Notes under the pieces: generated by a model
Told to the model about the DNA's origin: nothing
Seen by the model: only the letters and a program-made list of their open reading frames with translations
Databases searched by the model: none
Assembly (NCBI GenBank): GCA_040903745.1
Contig: JBBDUV010000024.1
Location: 1 to 52,361, forward strand
From: M55B112 sp040903745
Lineage (GTDB): Bacteria; Bacteroidota; Bacteroidia; Bacteroidales; GCA-2748055
Length of the DNA stretch: 52,361 nt
Direction of reading: 5' to 3'
Translations under genes and position numbers: made by a program
Part shown: in pieces, positions 35,227 through 44,728 of the stretch
Layout of the letters: every line of letters starts with the position of its first letter
How positions within the stretch are numbered: the first letter of the stretch is position 1

Positions 35227-35841
35227 ATGGAGATAAAAGAGAGAATCATAACGGAAGCGGGAACTCTATTTGCCCGCTATGGCATCAGAAGTGTTACCAT
35301 GGACACCCTGGCTGAGGAGATGGCAGTCTCAAAAAGAACCATTTACGAAAACTTCAGGGACAAGGATGAGTTGCTTTTGGAGGTAATAAAGTACTTCAAG
35401 CTGCAGCAGATGAAGGAGGTCAGTGAGGTAATAAAGAAAGCTGAAAATGTTATCGTGGCACTGTTCAGCATGTTGCGTGGCATGATCAACATGATGAAAC
35501 AGATCAACCCGGTCTTCTTCCACGATATAAAGCGGTATCATTCCCATATTTTCAAGCAACTGGAGCAGGATGGTGACCTTCGGGATCATTCCGTAACCAG
35601 GCAGATTCTGAGTGAAGGAATTGAACAGGGTATTTTTAAGACCGCTTACAATCTGGAACTGGTCAACCTTACCATCCATGAGCTATTCAACATGTTCAGT
35701 CCCGAAAGCAAGCTGGTAGAAAGGGGATACCACCGTGCCGAACTATTTAATAATGTGATCATCCCATATTTAACAGGGCTGGCAACTGAAAAAGGGAGAG
35801 CACTTATTGAAGATCAGGGTCCGATAAAAAATGATGAATAA
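35227..35841 (+). CDS. TetR/AcrR-family transcriptional regulator
   Basis: The 204-residue protein has a classical TetR DNA-binding domain at the N-terminus: KERIITEAGTLFARYGIRSVT, then MDTLAEEMAVSKRTIYENFRDKDELLLEVI, with the recognition helix around residues 36-46. The remaining helices (about 55-195) form the ligand-binding and dimerisation part, which is not family-specific. It is followed by tolC, adaptor and RND pump genes in the same orientation, with a 136-bp gap. It therefore probably represses this efflux operon, and itself through the inverted repeat upstream. The inducer is unknown. Confidence 0.92.
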   Translation: MEIKERIITEAGTLFARYGIRSVTMDTLAEEMAVSKRTIYENFRDKDELLLEVIKYFKLQQMKEVSEVIKKAENVIVALFSMLRGMINMMKQINPVFFHDIKRYHSHIFKQLEQDGDLRDHSVTRQILSEGIEQGIFKTAYNLELVNLTIHELFNMFSPESKLVERGYHRAELFNNVIIPYLTGLATEKGRALIEDQGPIKNDE

Positions 35842-35902
35842 CCAGAAAAAATTGCAAAGTAGTATAAATAAACCTGCGATGAAGGAATTTGAATTTTGTG
35901 AT

Positions 35903-35928
35903 GATCGAATTGCTAAAATAGCATGATC
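35903..35928. promoter_or_regulatory. Imperfect inverted repeat between tetR and tolC
   Basis: A hairpin of TGCTA-AAA-TAGCA (35911-35923) is flanked by GATC on each side (35903-35906 and 35925-35928). It lies 50-75 bp before the tolC start. It may be a second regulator site, an attenuator or an mRNA processing signal. It is unlike the 35179-35201 operator in sequence. Confidence 0.3.
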
Positions 35929-35977
35929 TAAAATTTTCTAATCCAGGCGGGAGTCGAAAAATAAAAACAATGAGCAA

Positions 35978-37450
35978 ATGAGAAAGAGAGTGATTTCAAT
36001 ACTGACAGCTACCATGATGGGTGTGGGGGTGATGGCTCAGGGAGAGGAGCCCGGGCTGACACTTGACCTGAAGGGGGCTGTGGAATATGCAATAGCAAAC
36101 AACAAGAACCTGATGAATGCCCGTCAGGAGCTGATCAAATCCGATAAGAGCGTCTGGGAGGCCATCAGCCAGGGCCTTCCAAAGGTGGATGCAACCATGG
36201 ATTACATGAATTATTTTAACTATGAGCTGGAGTTCCAGTTCGGACCGTCAGAGGATTTTTCCTTTACACAGGAGCAGCTGAATAGTGCGGCATCACAGAC
36301 ACTGCAGGAATTTTCAGGCGTTCCCCTGGCAGGGCTCAATCCGGCTAAAGCACAGGACCTGTACAACCATTCTGCCGGCAACTATTATGATGGGGTTTTA
36401 CAGGGAATGATGCCTCCTTCTACCATCCTGATGTCGGATCAGATGACAGCAAAAATGCAAGTAGGACAGCTCATTTTCAGTGGTCAGTATATTGTCGGAA
36501 TACAAACTGCAAAACTGGCTAAGGCTATCTCCCAACAGGCATTGGATAACTCTGAGTCGGAAACAAAAGAGACAGTGGTTAACTCCTACTATCTGGTACT
36601 GATCTCAGAATCGTCCCTGGAAAAGGTACAGCAAAACCTTGAAAACCTGCAACTGATGCTTGAGCAGACCCGCAAGATGTACGAAACCGGCATGGCAGAG
36701 TCGATTGATGTCGACCAGTTCAGCGTTACCGTAAACCAGTTGGAAAACTCAAGGAGAGCGATGGAACGCAATTTGGAGATGAACTACAATATGCTAAGGT
36801 TTGCCCTCGGTTTGCCGCCAGATACAAAAATTACCCTTACAGATGACCTGAATACGCTGTTTGAGGAGACAGAAGCGACCGAATTGTTAATGGCCGATTT
36901 CAATAAGGAGGCCAACATTACCTTCCAGATCCTGAATTCACAGACAGAGATCAGCAAAAAGATGTGGGAACTTGAAAAATGGAACTATGGTCCGACAATT
37001 TCAGGTTTTTATAATTACAATTTCAAACTCAGATCCACCGAATTTGATATGACACCAGACCACCTGGCTGGGTTTTCTATCAACATGCCCATCTTTTCAA
37101 GCGGGATGCGGTCTTCAAAAACCGCCCAGGCACGCATTGACTATGAAATTGCTGAACGTAAAGAGGAGATCCTGGGCGACCAGCTGGAGCTGCAGGAGAG
37201 TCAGCTAAAATACAACCTGCAAAGCAGTCTTGATAACTACTTTATTCAGGAAGAGAACGTAGAGGTTGCCCAGCGGGTACTCGACAATTACAGGAGAAAG
37301 TACCAGCAGGGCATGGTTTCCAGTTTGGATGTTACACAGGCCAACAGCAATTACCTGGAGGCAGAGCGTTCTTATCTGACAGCTGTTTTTGAGGTAATGA
37401 ACGCCAAAATACAACTCGAAAAACTAATGAATAACCTGGATGATCTGTAA
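35978..37450 (+). CDS. TolC-family outer membrane efflux protein (RND operon)
   Basis: The 490-residue protein starts with a signal peptide (about 1-20, ending VMAQ) and has the OEP repeat structure. The first half (about 25-245) includes LKGAVEYAIANNKNLMNARQ, and the second (about 310-485) includes RIDYEIAERKEEILGDQLEL and a conserved YQQGMVSSLDVTQANSNYLEAE. It should form the trimeric outer-membrane channel for the adaptor and pump encoded directly downstream (83-bp gap to the adaptor). It is a different paralogue from the TolC at 2830-4314. Confidence 0.92.
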   Translation: MRKRVISILTATMMGVGVMAQGEEPGLTLDLKGAVEYAIANNKNLMNARQELIKSDKSVWEAISQGLPKVDATMDYMNYFNYELEFQFGPSEDFSFTQEQLNSAASQTLQEFSGVPLAGLNPAKAQDLYNHSAGNYYDGVLQGMMPPSTILMSDQMTAKMQVGQLIFSGQYIVGIQTAKLAKAISQQALDNSESETKETVVNSYYLVLISESSLEKVQQNLENLQLMLEQTRKMYETGMAESIDVDQFSVTVNQLENSRRAMERNLEMNYNMLRFALGLPPDTKITLTDDLNTLFEETEATELLMADFNKEANITFQILNSQTEISKKMWELEKWNYGPTISGFYNYNFKLRSTEFDMTPDHLAGFSINMPIFSSGMRSSKTAQARIDYEIAERKEEILGDQLELQESQLKYNLQSSLDNYFIQEENVEVAQRVLDNYRRKYQQGMVSSLDVTQANSNYLEAERSYLTAVFEVMNAKIQLEKLMNNLDDL

Positions 37451-37532
37451 ATAAAATGATGAAATCAGAATTCAAATCAGTTTTTCACGACAAAAAAAAA
37501 CAAAAAAGCAATCCTCAATAAATATTAAAACA

Positions 37533-38594
37533 ATGAAAAGATTTTTGATATACACAGTCGCCGCAACTATTGCATTGGGCGCCTTTTCCTGTAATGGAAA
37601 TCCGGAGAAGGAGAATGGTGCTGCGGAAGAGACCGGTTCGGCCAGCATAATTCAGCCGGTAAAAACCAAGCCAATAACGTTACAAACCATTAAACGCACC
37701 GTGAAGTTAACAGCCAATATGATGGCCGAAGAAGAGGTCTACCTGGCACCGGGAATTTCAGGCAAGATCAGATCCATTGAGGTGGATGTAAATGACAGGG
37801 TGAAAAAAGGTCAGACACTGGTAAAGATGGACAGAACGCAGCTTGCACAAACCAGTGTTCAATACGAAAACCTGAAGAAAGACCTGGCCAGGATGGACAC
37901 CCTGCTGCAGTATGGTTCCGTTACCGAACAGACCTATGACCAAATGAAAACGCAGGTCAGGGTAACCGGTGTGATGTTCGAAAACCTTCAGGAAAACACC
38001 ACCCTGCGCGCTCCGTTTGATGGAGTGATTACAGGGAAGTACTTCAACGACGGAGAGCTGTTCTCCCCTGCACCCAACACCCCGGCAGGCAAATCCGCTA
38101 TCGTCAGCCTGGTAAAGATGGATGTGCTCAAACTGTATGTCAACCTTTCGGAAACCTATCTTCCACTTGTGAAAAAGGGACAGATTGCCAGGGTATTAAC
38201 TGATGTATATCCTGCAGATACATTTTCGGCAATAGTCTACAGGATCAATCCAACGATCAATCCTGCGTCCCGGACCTTCACTGTCGAACTGCGGATGCAA
38301 AACAAGGATTACCGCTTGCGGCCGGGAATGTACAGCACTGTGACCCTTGAATTGGGTGACAGGCAGGCGCTGCTTGTTCCGGCCCTGGCCGTCCAGAAAC
38401 AGCCGGGTACAAACGACAGATACATCTTCATCTATAAAGACGGTGTGGCAAAAAGGATCTCTGTTACGATCGGGGAACGTCTGGACGACCGCCTGGAGCT
38501 GCTTACCAATGGGGTAAAGGCGGGTGACATGCTGATTTATGCCGGTCATGTGAACCTGATGGACGGTGACAGGGTAGAGTTAGTTAGTGAATAA
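37533..38594 (+). CDS. RND efflux periplasmic adaptor lipoprotein
   Basis: The 353-residue protein is a membrane fusion protein of the AcrA/MexA type. It has a lipoprotein signal ending LGAFSC (Cys20). The first lipoyl half follows (VYLAPGISGKIRSIEVDVND, then RVKKGQTLVKMD), with a short helical hairpin and the second lipoyl half LRAPFDGVITGKYFNDGELF. A beta-barrel domain with YRINPTINPASRTFTVELRM leads to a membrane-proximal domain ending VKAGDMLIYAGHVNLMDGDRV. The lipid anchor puts it on the periplasmic face of the inner membrane, bridging pump and TolC. It lies 19 bp before the pump gene. Confidence 0.93.
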   Translation: MKRFLIYTVAATIALGAFSCNGNPEKENGAAEETGSASIIQPVKTKPITLQTIKRTVKLTANMMAEEEVYLAPGISGKIRSIEVDVNDRVKKGQTLVKMDRTQLAQTSVQYENLKKDLARMDTLLQYGSVTEQTYDQMKTQVRVTGVMFENLQENTTLRAPFDGVITGKYFNDGELFSPAPNTPAGKSAIVSLVKMDVLKLYVNLSETYLPLVKKGQIARVLTDVYPADTFSAIVYRINPTINPASRTFTVELRMQNKDYRLRPGMYSTVTLELGDRQALLVPALAVQKQPGTNDRYIFIYKDGVAKRISVTIGERLDDRLELLTNGVKAGDMLIYAGHVNLMDGDRVELVSE

Positions 38595-38613
38595 TAACTG
38601 AAAAAATAAAATC

Positions 38614-41600
38614 ATGAGTATATACGGAAGCGCTGTAAAAAAACCGGTTACTACCATCATGTTATTTATAGCAGTGGTAGTACTGGGAGGATACGCGCTC
38701 AGACAATTGCCGATCGATTTTTATCCGGAACTGGATTTTCCGGCCATCTCGGTATTAACGATGTACGACGGGGCGAGTGCTGCTGATATTGAAACAAACG
38801 TAACCGATCTGATTGAAGGTAACCTGAACACGGTAAGTGACCTGAAAGAGATCACCTCTGTTTCGAGGGACAACATGTCGGTTGTTGTACTGGAATTTGA
38901 ATTTGGGAAGGACCTTGATGAGGCAACCAATGAGATCAGGGATGCGATGAATTTTATTGAGCCTGTATTGCCCGAAGAGGTATCCAAGCCTGCTCTATTC
39001 AAGTTCAACTCTACCATGATGCCCATTCTCTATTACTCGGTTACTGCAGAAGAGAGTTATGCGGCCCTGGAAAAGATTCTTGATGAAAAGATTATCAATC
39101 CGCTCAACAGGATTGAAGGAGTTGGATCCGTCGGAGTAAACGGAGCTCCGGGCAGGGAGGTGCAGATCGACATTGACCCCCGAAAGATGGAGGGGTATAA
39201 TCTCACGGTAGAGATGGTAGCTGCCATTTTGAATGCAGAAAACATCAACCTTCCCGCCGGAAGCATCGAGATGGGGCTGATGGATTACCCGTTACGAATA
39301 CAGGGTGAATTTACAGAGAGTGACGAGATCAGAGACATTGTTCTGGCCAGTTACAACGGACAAACCATCCACCTCAGTGATATCGCTACAGTAAAGGACA
39401 CCATCCGGGACATGACCTTTGATGAGAAGATCAACGGAAAGGCAGGACTAAGGGTTGTTATTCAGAAACAGTCAGGCGCCAATACAGTCAAGATCTCGAA
39501 TGATATCAAGGAGTTAATGCCAAAGCTCATGGAAACGCTGCCTACTGATGTAAAGGTTGAACTTTTCTTCGACTCTTCCGATTTTATCAGGGGGTCCATT
39601 AATAACCTCACAAGGTCGCTGATGTTTGCCGGTATTTTTGTAATCCTCGTTGTACTGTTTTTTCTTGGCAGATGGAGAGCAACCTTTATTGTCATTCTCA
39701 CCATTCCGATCTCTCTGATCGTCTCTTTCGTCTATCTGTTTGTAACCGATAATTCGATTAATATTATCTCTTTGTCATCACTTTCCATCGCCATTGGAAT
39801 GGTGGTCGACGATGCGATCGTTGTACTGGAGAACATTACCAAACACGTTGAAAGGGGAAGCCGCCCAAGAGAGGCTGCCATTTATGCCACCAACGAAGTA
39901 TGGCTCGCCGTAATCGTCACAACACTGACGGTTCTGGCAGTGTTCCTTCCACTTACCATGATTCCCGGGCTGACAGGAATGCTCTTTAAGCAGCTTGGCT
40001 TTGTAGTATCTATCACGGTGGTAACATCTACTATTGCCGCTATCACACTAACACCAATGCTTGCTTCAAAGCTCCTGAAACTACGTGATAAACCGGGGAA
40101 AATCAGGCGTTTCAGTTATGCCAATACCATTGACAGGTTCCTGGACTGGATGAATGAGTTTTACGGAAGATCATTAAACAGGGCCCTGAAGATCAAGTGG
40201 TTGGTAATTGTGGGCACATTTGCAATTTTTATTATTTCTGTACTCATGGTTAAAAGCATTGGATTTGTGGTCTTTCCTGAAGCCGATGAGGGTCAGTTTA
40301 CAGCCATGATTGAACTGCCCACAGGCACACGTGTAGATGAGTCGTCCAAAGTCGCAGCAAAAGTGGACGGTTTTCTTAGAAGCAACTATCCGGAGATTAA
40401 GCTGATCAGCACCTCAACCGGCGCCAATGACCGGGGGGGAATTATGGCCCTGTTTGGTGAATCTGGCACCCACATCATCAACATTTCGGCCGTACTAATC
40501 AACCAAATGGAGCGGGAGAGAGATGTTTGGACCATCAGTGAGGAGCTGCGCGAGTTTTTGAAAACCATTCCGGAAATCGTAACTTTCAATGTTGTCCCGA
40601 ACGGCGGCATGGGGGCCATGATGGACAATAACATCGCGGTGGAAATTTATGGCTATGACTTCTCCAAAACCTCTGCAGTGGCAGAAGAGCTGGCCGATAG
40701 TCTCCGGCTGGTGGAAGGTGCCACCAACGTCGCAGTGAGCCGCGATCCCACGAAACCCGAATTGCAGGTCGTACCCAACCGGGTGAAGATGGCGATCCAC
40801 GGTTTAAACACCTACACGGTTGCCAATGCAGTAAGGAACAGGATCGAGGGACCCTTTATGCGCAAATACCGGGAACTGGGTAACGAGTATGATATTGTGA
40901 TCCGGTTTAAAGAAGATGACCGCAACTCCATATCGGATATTCAGAATATACTTCTCACCAACCAGCAGGGAGAATCGGTCAGGCTGGGAGAGGTGGCCGA
41001 TATTGTAGAGTACTGGGTTCCACCGAATATTGAGCACAAAAGCAGGCAGCGTGTCGTCAGCGTTACAGCAACACCCTACGAGGTGCCGGTGAATGTAATC
41101 TCTGCGGAAATATCCAGAATTATAGGCAACATGGATATTCCTTCGGATGTGTATGTGGAGGAGGGTGGAGCCATTGAAGATATGGCTGAAACATTCCAGG
41201 ACCTGGCTTTGCTGCTGCTTCTTTCGATCGTACTGGTATATATTGTCATGGCTTCGCAATTTGAGTCCTTTAAGATGCCTTTCATCATCATGTTCTCCAT
41301 CCCCTTTGCCTTTACAGGTGTGATTCTTGCACACCTCATAACGGGAATTACCATGAGCACCATTTCTCTTGTTGGTGGGATCATGCTGATCGGGATCGTG
41401 GTGAAGAATGCGATTGTGCTGGTCGACTATATCAACCTGATGCGTGACAGGGGGTATGATCTCCGGGAAGCGATAGTATTGTCTGGAAAATCGAGGTTGA
41501 GGCCCGTATTGATGACCTCTTTAACAACGATCCTGGGCATGTTACCACTGGCTTTAAGTACAGGCGACGGATCGGAAATCTGGAGTCCGATGGGAATCGC

Positions 41601-41736
41601 GGTGATTGGCGGATTGATCTTTTCCACCTTTATTACGCTGCTTCTTGTACCGGTTGTTTATAGCTGGTTTGTTGGTAGGAGCGCACGTAAAATCGCTGTG
41701 AGCGACTATGATTTCATGGAACAGATTGAAAGGTAA
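38614..41736 (+). CDS. RND-family (HAE1/AcrB-type) multidrug efflux pump
   Basis: The 1040-residue inner-membrane transporter shows the RND pattern. The first helix is near 13-30, followed by a periplasmic porter loop with VGSVGVNGAPGREVQIDID. A helix bundle at about 335-540 contains the proton-relay motif GMVVDDAIVVLENITKHVE (adjacent aspartates near 401-402). A second periplasmic loop follows, then the final helices with MLIGIVVKNAIVLVDYINLM and MTSLTTILGMLPLAL. The adjacent aspartate pair fits the drug and lipophile (HAE1) branch rather than the metal branch. It uses the proton gradient to expel substrates through the adaptor and TolC. The substrate is not predictable from sequence. Confidence 0.95.
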   Translation: MSIYGSAVKKPVTTIMLFIAVVVLGGYALRQLPIDFYPELDFPAISVLTMYDGASAADIETNVTDLIEGNLNTVSDLKEITSVSRDNMSVVVLEFEFGKDLDEATNEIRDAMNFIEPVLPEEVSKPALFKFNSTMMPILYYSVTAEESYAALEKILDEKIINPLNRIEGVGSVGVNGAPGREVQIDIDPRKMEGYNLTVEMVAAILNAENINLPAGSIEMGLMDYPLRIQGEFTESDEIRDIVLASYNGQTIHLSDIATVKDTIRDMTFDEKINGKAGLRVVIQKQSGANTVKISNDIKELMPKLMETLPTDVKVELFFDSSDFIRGSINNLTRSLMFAGIFVILVVLFFLGRWRATFIVILTIPISLIVSFVYLFVTDNSINIISLSSLSIAIGMVVDDAIVVLENITKHVERGSRPREAAIYATNEVWLAVIVTTLTVLAVFLPLTMIPGLTGMLFKQLGFVVSITVVTSTIAAITLTPMLASKLLKLRDKPGKIRRFSYANTIDRFLDWMNEFYGRSLNRALKIKWLVIVGTFAIFIISVLMVKSIGFVVFPEADEGQFTAMIELPTGTRVDESSKVAAKVDGFLRSNYPEIKLISTSTGANDRGGIMALFGESGTHIINISAVLINQMERERDVWTISEELREFLKTIPEIVTFNVVPNGGMGAMMDNNIAVEIYGYDFSKTSAVAEELADSLRLVEGATNVAVSRDPTKPELQVVPNRVKMAIHGLNTYTVANAVRNRIEGPFMRKYRELGNEYDIVIRFKEDDRNSISDIQNILLTNQQGESVRLGEVADIVEYWVPPNIEHKSRQRVVSVTATPYEVPVNVISAEISRIIGNMDIPSDVYVEEGGAIEDMAETFQDLALLLLLSIVLVYIVMASQFESFKMPFIIMFSIPFAFTGVILAHLITGITMSTISLVGGIMLIGIVVKNAIVLVDYINLMRDRGYDLREAIVLSGKSRLRPVLMTSLTTILGMLPLALSTGDGSEIWSPMGIAVIGGLIFSTFITLLLVPVVYSWFVGRSARKIAVSDYDFMEQIER

Positions 41737-41829
41737 CAGGAGATTGAACATTTGATTAGATAGTGATAACAGTAAAAAGAGCGCTGGTTCAGTTTGCATA
41801 GCCAACACTCCATAAAAAACAGAATATAT

Positions 41830-42123
41830 ATGAAAGCAATATTTATCGTATATAACCAGGCACACACCGAGAAGGTAGAGTATATGTTTGAGAAACTAAA
41901 CATCCAGGGGTTTACCCGGTGGACCGGGCTCACCGGCCGGGGCAGTGAAACAGGCGATCCCCACATGAACACCCATACATGGCCTGAGCAGAATACCGCA
42001 CGGCTGACAGTTGTAGAAGATGACATGGTGCAACCGGTGCTTGAGGCGGTAAAACGGATGGATGAGGTAAACAAGGATGTGGGCACCCGCGCCTTTGTCT
42101 GGCACGTGGAGGATATGTATTAG
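41830..42123 (+). CDS. Small PII/CutA1-like protein of the RND operon
   Basis: The likely start is the ATG at 41830, giving 97 residues beginning MKAIFIVYNQAHTEKVEYMF; a longer frame to 41794 exists but adds an unconserved-looking leader. The order of strand, helix, strand, long loop, strand and helix suggests a ferredoxin-like fold of the PII/CutA1 class. FEKLNIQGFTRWTGLTGRGS parallels the segment before the PII T-loop, LTVVEDDMVQPVLEAVKRMDE is the second half, and WHVEDMY is the end. The loop GDPHMNTHTWPEQNTA carries two histidines and could bind metal or nucleotide. It follows the RND pump by 93 bp in the same direction, so it may sense a substrate or energy signal for the pump. Function is inferred only from shape and context. 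Confidence 0.65.
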   Translation: MKAIFIVYNQAHTEKVEYMFEKLNIQGFTRWTGLTGRGSETGDPHMNTHTWPEQNTARLTVVEDDMVQPVLEAVKRMDEVNKDVGTRAFVWHVEDMY

Positions 42124-42398
42124 TTTTCTTTCTGTCACTTCTTAATGATGCCATATCTATAATATTTGTGACGCCCATAATTAGTCTGTAAGCAAGAAAC
42201 TGAATTTTTTCTTCTCATCTTGGATTGTGTCATGAACAGTGATTCAATTAAAATGTTACATCGGTTGTTTTCCACCAATGTCATAAAACAGTTGAAAGAT
42301 CCCTCCTATCCTTCCGGATTTTCCACTAAATTTACAGTGCAAAAACCAATAAGATTGGCGCAAGATATTTTGAGAGGAATATTCATTTAAAAACCGAT
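42124..42398. other. 275-bp intergenic region before the DUF1573 gene
   Basis: The gap is AT-rich and contains no RNA gene or strong promoter match; two candidates, AATATTTG and TATTTTG, each miss the consensus by one base. A 52-codon frame (42232-42390) starting MNSDSIKMLHRLFSTNVIKQ is open and ends 8 bp before the DUF1573 start. It lacks any recognisable motif, so it is not called as a gene. Confidence 0.4.
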
Positions 42399-42803
42399 AT
42401 GAAAAGACTAATTATTCCAATACTAACACTACTGCTTGTTTCCTGTATCCCAAAAAATGAGAAAGAGGCCATAAGCTCGGGACAGGAGCTCTACTTTGCC
42501 GAATCAACCTACGATTTCGGCGAAATGATGGAAGATGGTCCGGGCACTCATAAGATTGAATTCAAAAACATTGGCGAAGAGCCTGTTGTGATCAACAGGG
42601 TACGTTCATCCTGCGGGTGCACCATCCCATCATGGCCGAAAGCGCCCATTGAGCCCGGTTCAACCGGTGAAATTGAGGTAAAATATAACACGGCCCTTGT
42701 CGGACCGTTCCGTAAAACTGTCTATATCTACTCTACAGCTGTAAACACACCTGTTAAGATCATGATCAAGGGAAAAGTATTTCCAAAAGATAAAACCCAA
42801 TAA
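42399..42803 (+). CDS. DUF1573 lipoprotein
   Basis: The 134-residue protein has a lipoprotein signal ending LLLVSC (Cys16). A single DUF1573 domain follows: AESTYDFGEMMEDGPGTHKIEFKN, VINRVRSSCGCTIPSWPKAPIEPG, then STGEIEVKYNT. The SSCGCTIPSW motif is the family hallmark. The domain is an immunoglobulin-like (ASPM/MSP-type) beta-sandwich found in many Bacteroidota envelope proteins. Its molecular role is unknown. Only one base separates its stop from the next start, so it is co-translated with the aminotransferase. Confidence 0.9.
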   Translation: MKRLIIPILTLLLVSCIPKNEKEAISSGQELYFAESTYDFGEMMEDGPGTHKIEFKNIGEEPVVINRVRSSCGCTIPSWPKAPIEPGSTGEIEVKYNTALVGPFRKTVYIYSTAVNTPVKIMIKGKVFPKDKTQ

Positions 42804-42804
42804 T

Positions 42805-44001
42805 ATGCCACAGATATCAGACAAGGGACGGGCAATGCCAGCATCACCCATCCGTAAACTGGTTCCTTTTGCCGAAGAGGCCAAAAGCAAGGGAAGAAAA
42901 GTGTACCTTCTCAATATTGGTCAGCCCGACATAAAAACCCCCGAAACCGCCCTAAACGCGATCAGGAACCTGAAGGAGGAGGTGATCGAATACAGCCATT
43001 CTGCCGGCATAGAAAGCTACAGAAGAAAATTGGCAGCGCACTATCAAAAAATCAATATCAATGTCGACCATACCGAAATAATGGTCACAACGGGAGGCTC
43101 GGAAGCGATCTCCTTCGCACTCATGTCGACTGTGAACCCGGGCGAAGAGGTGATCTGCCCCGAACCCTTCTATGCCAATTATAATGGCTTCGCCACCGCT
43201 GCCGGTGTGAAGGTCGTTCCCATTACATCAAACATCGAAAACAATTTTGCGCTCCCTCCCATTGATGCATTTGAAAAGGTAATCACCCCCAAAACCCGCG
43301 GGATTGTTATCTGCAATCCGAACAACCCCACCGGCTACCTTTACTCCGAGGAGGAGGTCAGACAGTTGGGGCAGATCGCAAGGAAATATGACCTCTACCT
43401 CTATTCTGATGAGGTGTATCGCGAGTTCTGCTACGACGGGAGGGAACATTTCTCGGCGATGCATCTCGAAGGGCTGGAGGAGCATGTGATCATGATGGAT
43501 TCGGTCTCCAAGCGATACAGCATGTGCGGCGCCCGGGTCGGTGCCCTGGTAACAAAAAACAGGGAGGTACTCAACACGGCGCTTAAATTCGCCCAGGCAA
43601 GGCTCAGTCCACCATCCTTCGGTCAAATAGCCGGTGAGGCGGCACTCGGCACACCAGCCTCCTATTTCAAGGAGGTGTATGATGAATACATCGAACGCCG
43701 GAATTTCATGGTAGCTGCGCTGAATAAAATACCGGGGGTGATCTGTCCTTCACCCGGAGGGGCCTTTTATACCGTCGTACACCTTCCGGTGGATGATACC
43801 GATCTGTTTGCCCAATGGATCCTCAGCGATTTTGAGTATGAGAACCAGACCGTGATGATGGCACCGGCCAGCGGGTTCTATTCGACCCCCGGACTGGGCA
43901 AACAGGAGGTACGTATCGCCTATGTGCTAAAAAAAGCTGATCTGGAAAAGGCAATCAAGGTGCTTCAAGAGGCGCTGAAAGTATATCCGGGAAGAATCTG
44001 A
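42805..44001 (+). CDS. PLP-dependent class I/II aminotransferase
   Basis: The 398-residue protein is a fold-type I aminotransferase of the aspartate/alanine type. It has LLNIGQPDIKTPETALNAIR, TTGGSEAISFALMS, and VICNPNNPTGYLYSEEEV for PLP phosphate and ring contacts. YSDEVYREFCYDG and MDSVSKRYSMCGARVGALV follow, with Lys236 as the Schiff-base lysine. LGKQEVRIAYVL near the end holds the substrate-carboxylate arginine. The substrate could be aspartate, alanine or an aromatic amino acid; the sequence alone does not decide. The start is fixed by the 1-bp gap to the DUF1573 gene. Confidence 0.93.
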   Translation: MPQISDKGRAMPASPIRKLVPFAEEAKSKGRKVYLLNIGQPDIKTPETALNAIRNLKEEVIEYSHSAGIESYRRKLAAHYQKININVDHTEIMVTTGGSEAISFALMSTVNPGEEVICPEPFYANYNGFATAAGVKVVPITSNIENNFALPPIDAFEKVITPKTRGIVICNPNNPTGYLYSEEEVRQLGQIARKYDLYLYSDEVYREFCYDGREHFSAMHLEGLEEHVIMMDSVSKRYSMCGARVGALVTKNREVLNTALKFAQARLSPPSFGQIAGEAALGTPASYFKEVYDEYIERRNFMVAALNKIPGVICPSPGGAFYTVVHLPVDDTDLFAQWILSDFEYENQTVMMAPASGFYSTPGLGKQEVRIAYVLKKADLEKAIKVLQEALKVYPGRI

Positions 44002-44014
44002 CCATCACAGAGGA

Positions 44015-44605
44015 CTAAAACTTCAAATTGTATTGCAGCAGGGCCCCGTCAGACAGCAACGATAAATTCATGTCATTAAGAAAAGAAACCTGCCGGCTAT
44101 GCTGCAGCAGGTACATCACACCATCGAAAAGGAACAGAAACCCGCCCTGGAGAATCACTGAGTTTCCATACCCCAGCATCAGGTCGGCCCTTTTCGTGTT
44201 GTTTGCAGAAAGGTGCCGAAGCAAAAATCCTGTACCGACATACAGCACATCAAGTCCGGCATTGATCAGGTAGAGCTTTTCGTACCGGTTGTGTTCATCC
44301 ATCAGCTCCTGGTATGACATCCGAAGCGGCTCCATCTGCGCTGCAGAATACAATGCAAAACCTGCAATACCGAGGTTCACCGTGTTCCAGAAGAAATTCA
44401 TCTGGTGAAAATACATGGACGACCCCGTGGTTTTGCTCCAGCCAACAGCACCGGTGGCAAGGTTGGCCACCGCCCAGCCCCCAAGCACTGCCATGCCCGC
44501 ATTGTTCACTGTCATGCTCCTGGAGAAAAACTGTCGGTAATTTCCCTGCGCATGCAAAATGAATGGGACAGCAACAAATAAAAGAATAAGAATAGACTTT
44601 TTCAT
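44015..44605 (-). CDS. Putative small membrane protein, unknown family
   Basis: The 196-residue protein has an N-terminal signal peptide or helix (MKKSILILLFVAVPFILHAQ) and about four further hydrophobic segments: MAVLGGWAVANLATGAVGW near 39, FFWNTVNLGIAGFALYSAA near 71, LINAGLDVLYVGTGFLL near 112 and VILQGGFLFLFDGVMYLL near 149. The conserved-looking MNFFWNTVNLGIA suggests a DUF6992-type family, but I am not certain. It is convergent with the aminotransferase, 13 bp apart. No function can be proposed from sequence. Confidence 0.65.
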   Translation of the reverse strand: MKKSILILLFVAVPFILHAQGNYRQFFSRSMTVNNAGMAVLGGWAVANLATGAVGWSKTTGSSMYFHQMNFFWNTVNLGIAGFALYSAAQMEPLRMSYQELMDEHNRYEKLYLINAGLDVLYVGTGFLLRHLSANNTKRADLMLGYGNSVILQGGFLFLFDGVMYLLQHSRQVSFLNDMNLSLLSDGALLQYNLKF

Positions 44606-44728
44606 ACTATGTCAGTTATTGTATTCTGCTAAATACCGCTCCTTTAACAAATTAGTAATGAACTGCCTACATATTGCCAACCGCATATATACTTTATACC
44701 CCAATCCAACTGACAGCATGAGAAATTG

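Noticed and set aside
42232..42390. 52-codon frame before the DUF1573 gene
   Set aside because: It has an ATG and ends 8 bp before the next gene, but the protein shows no signal, motif or family likeness, and no promoter matches exactly. Conservation in relatives would be needed to revive it.
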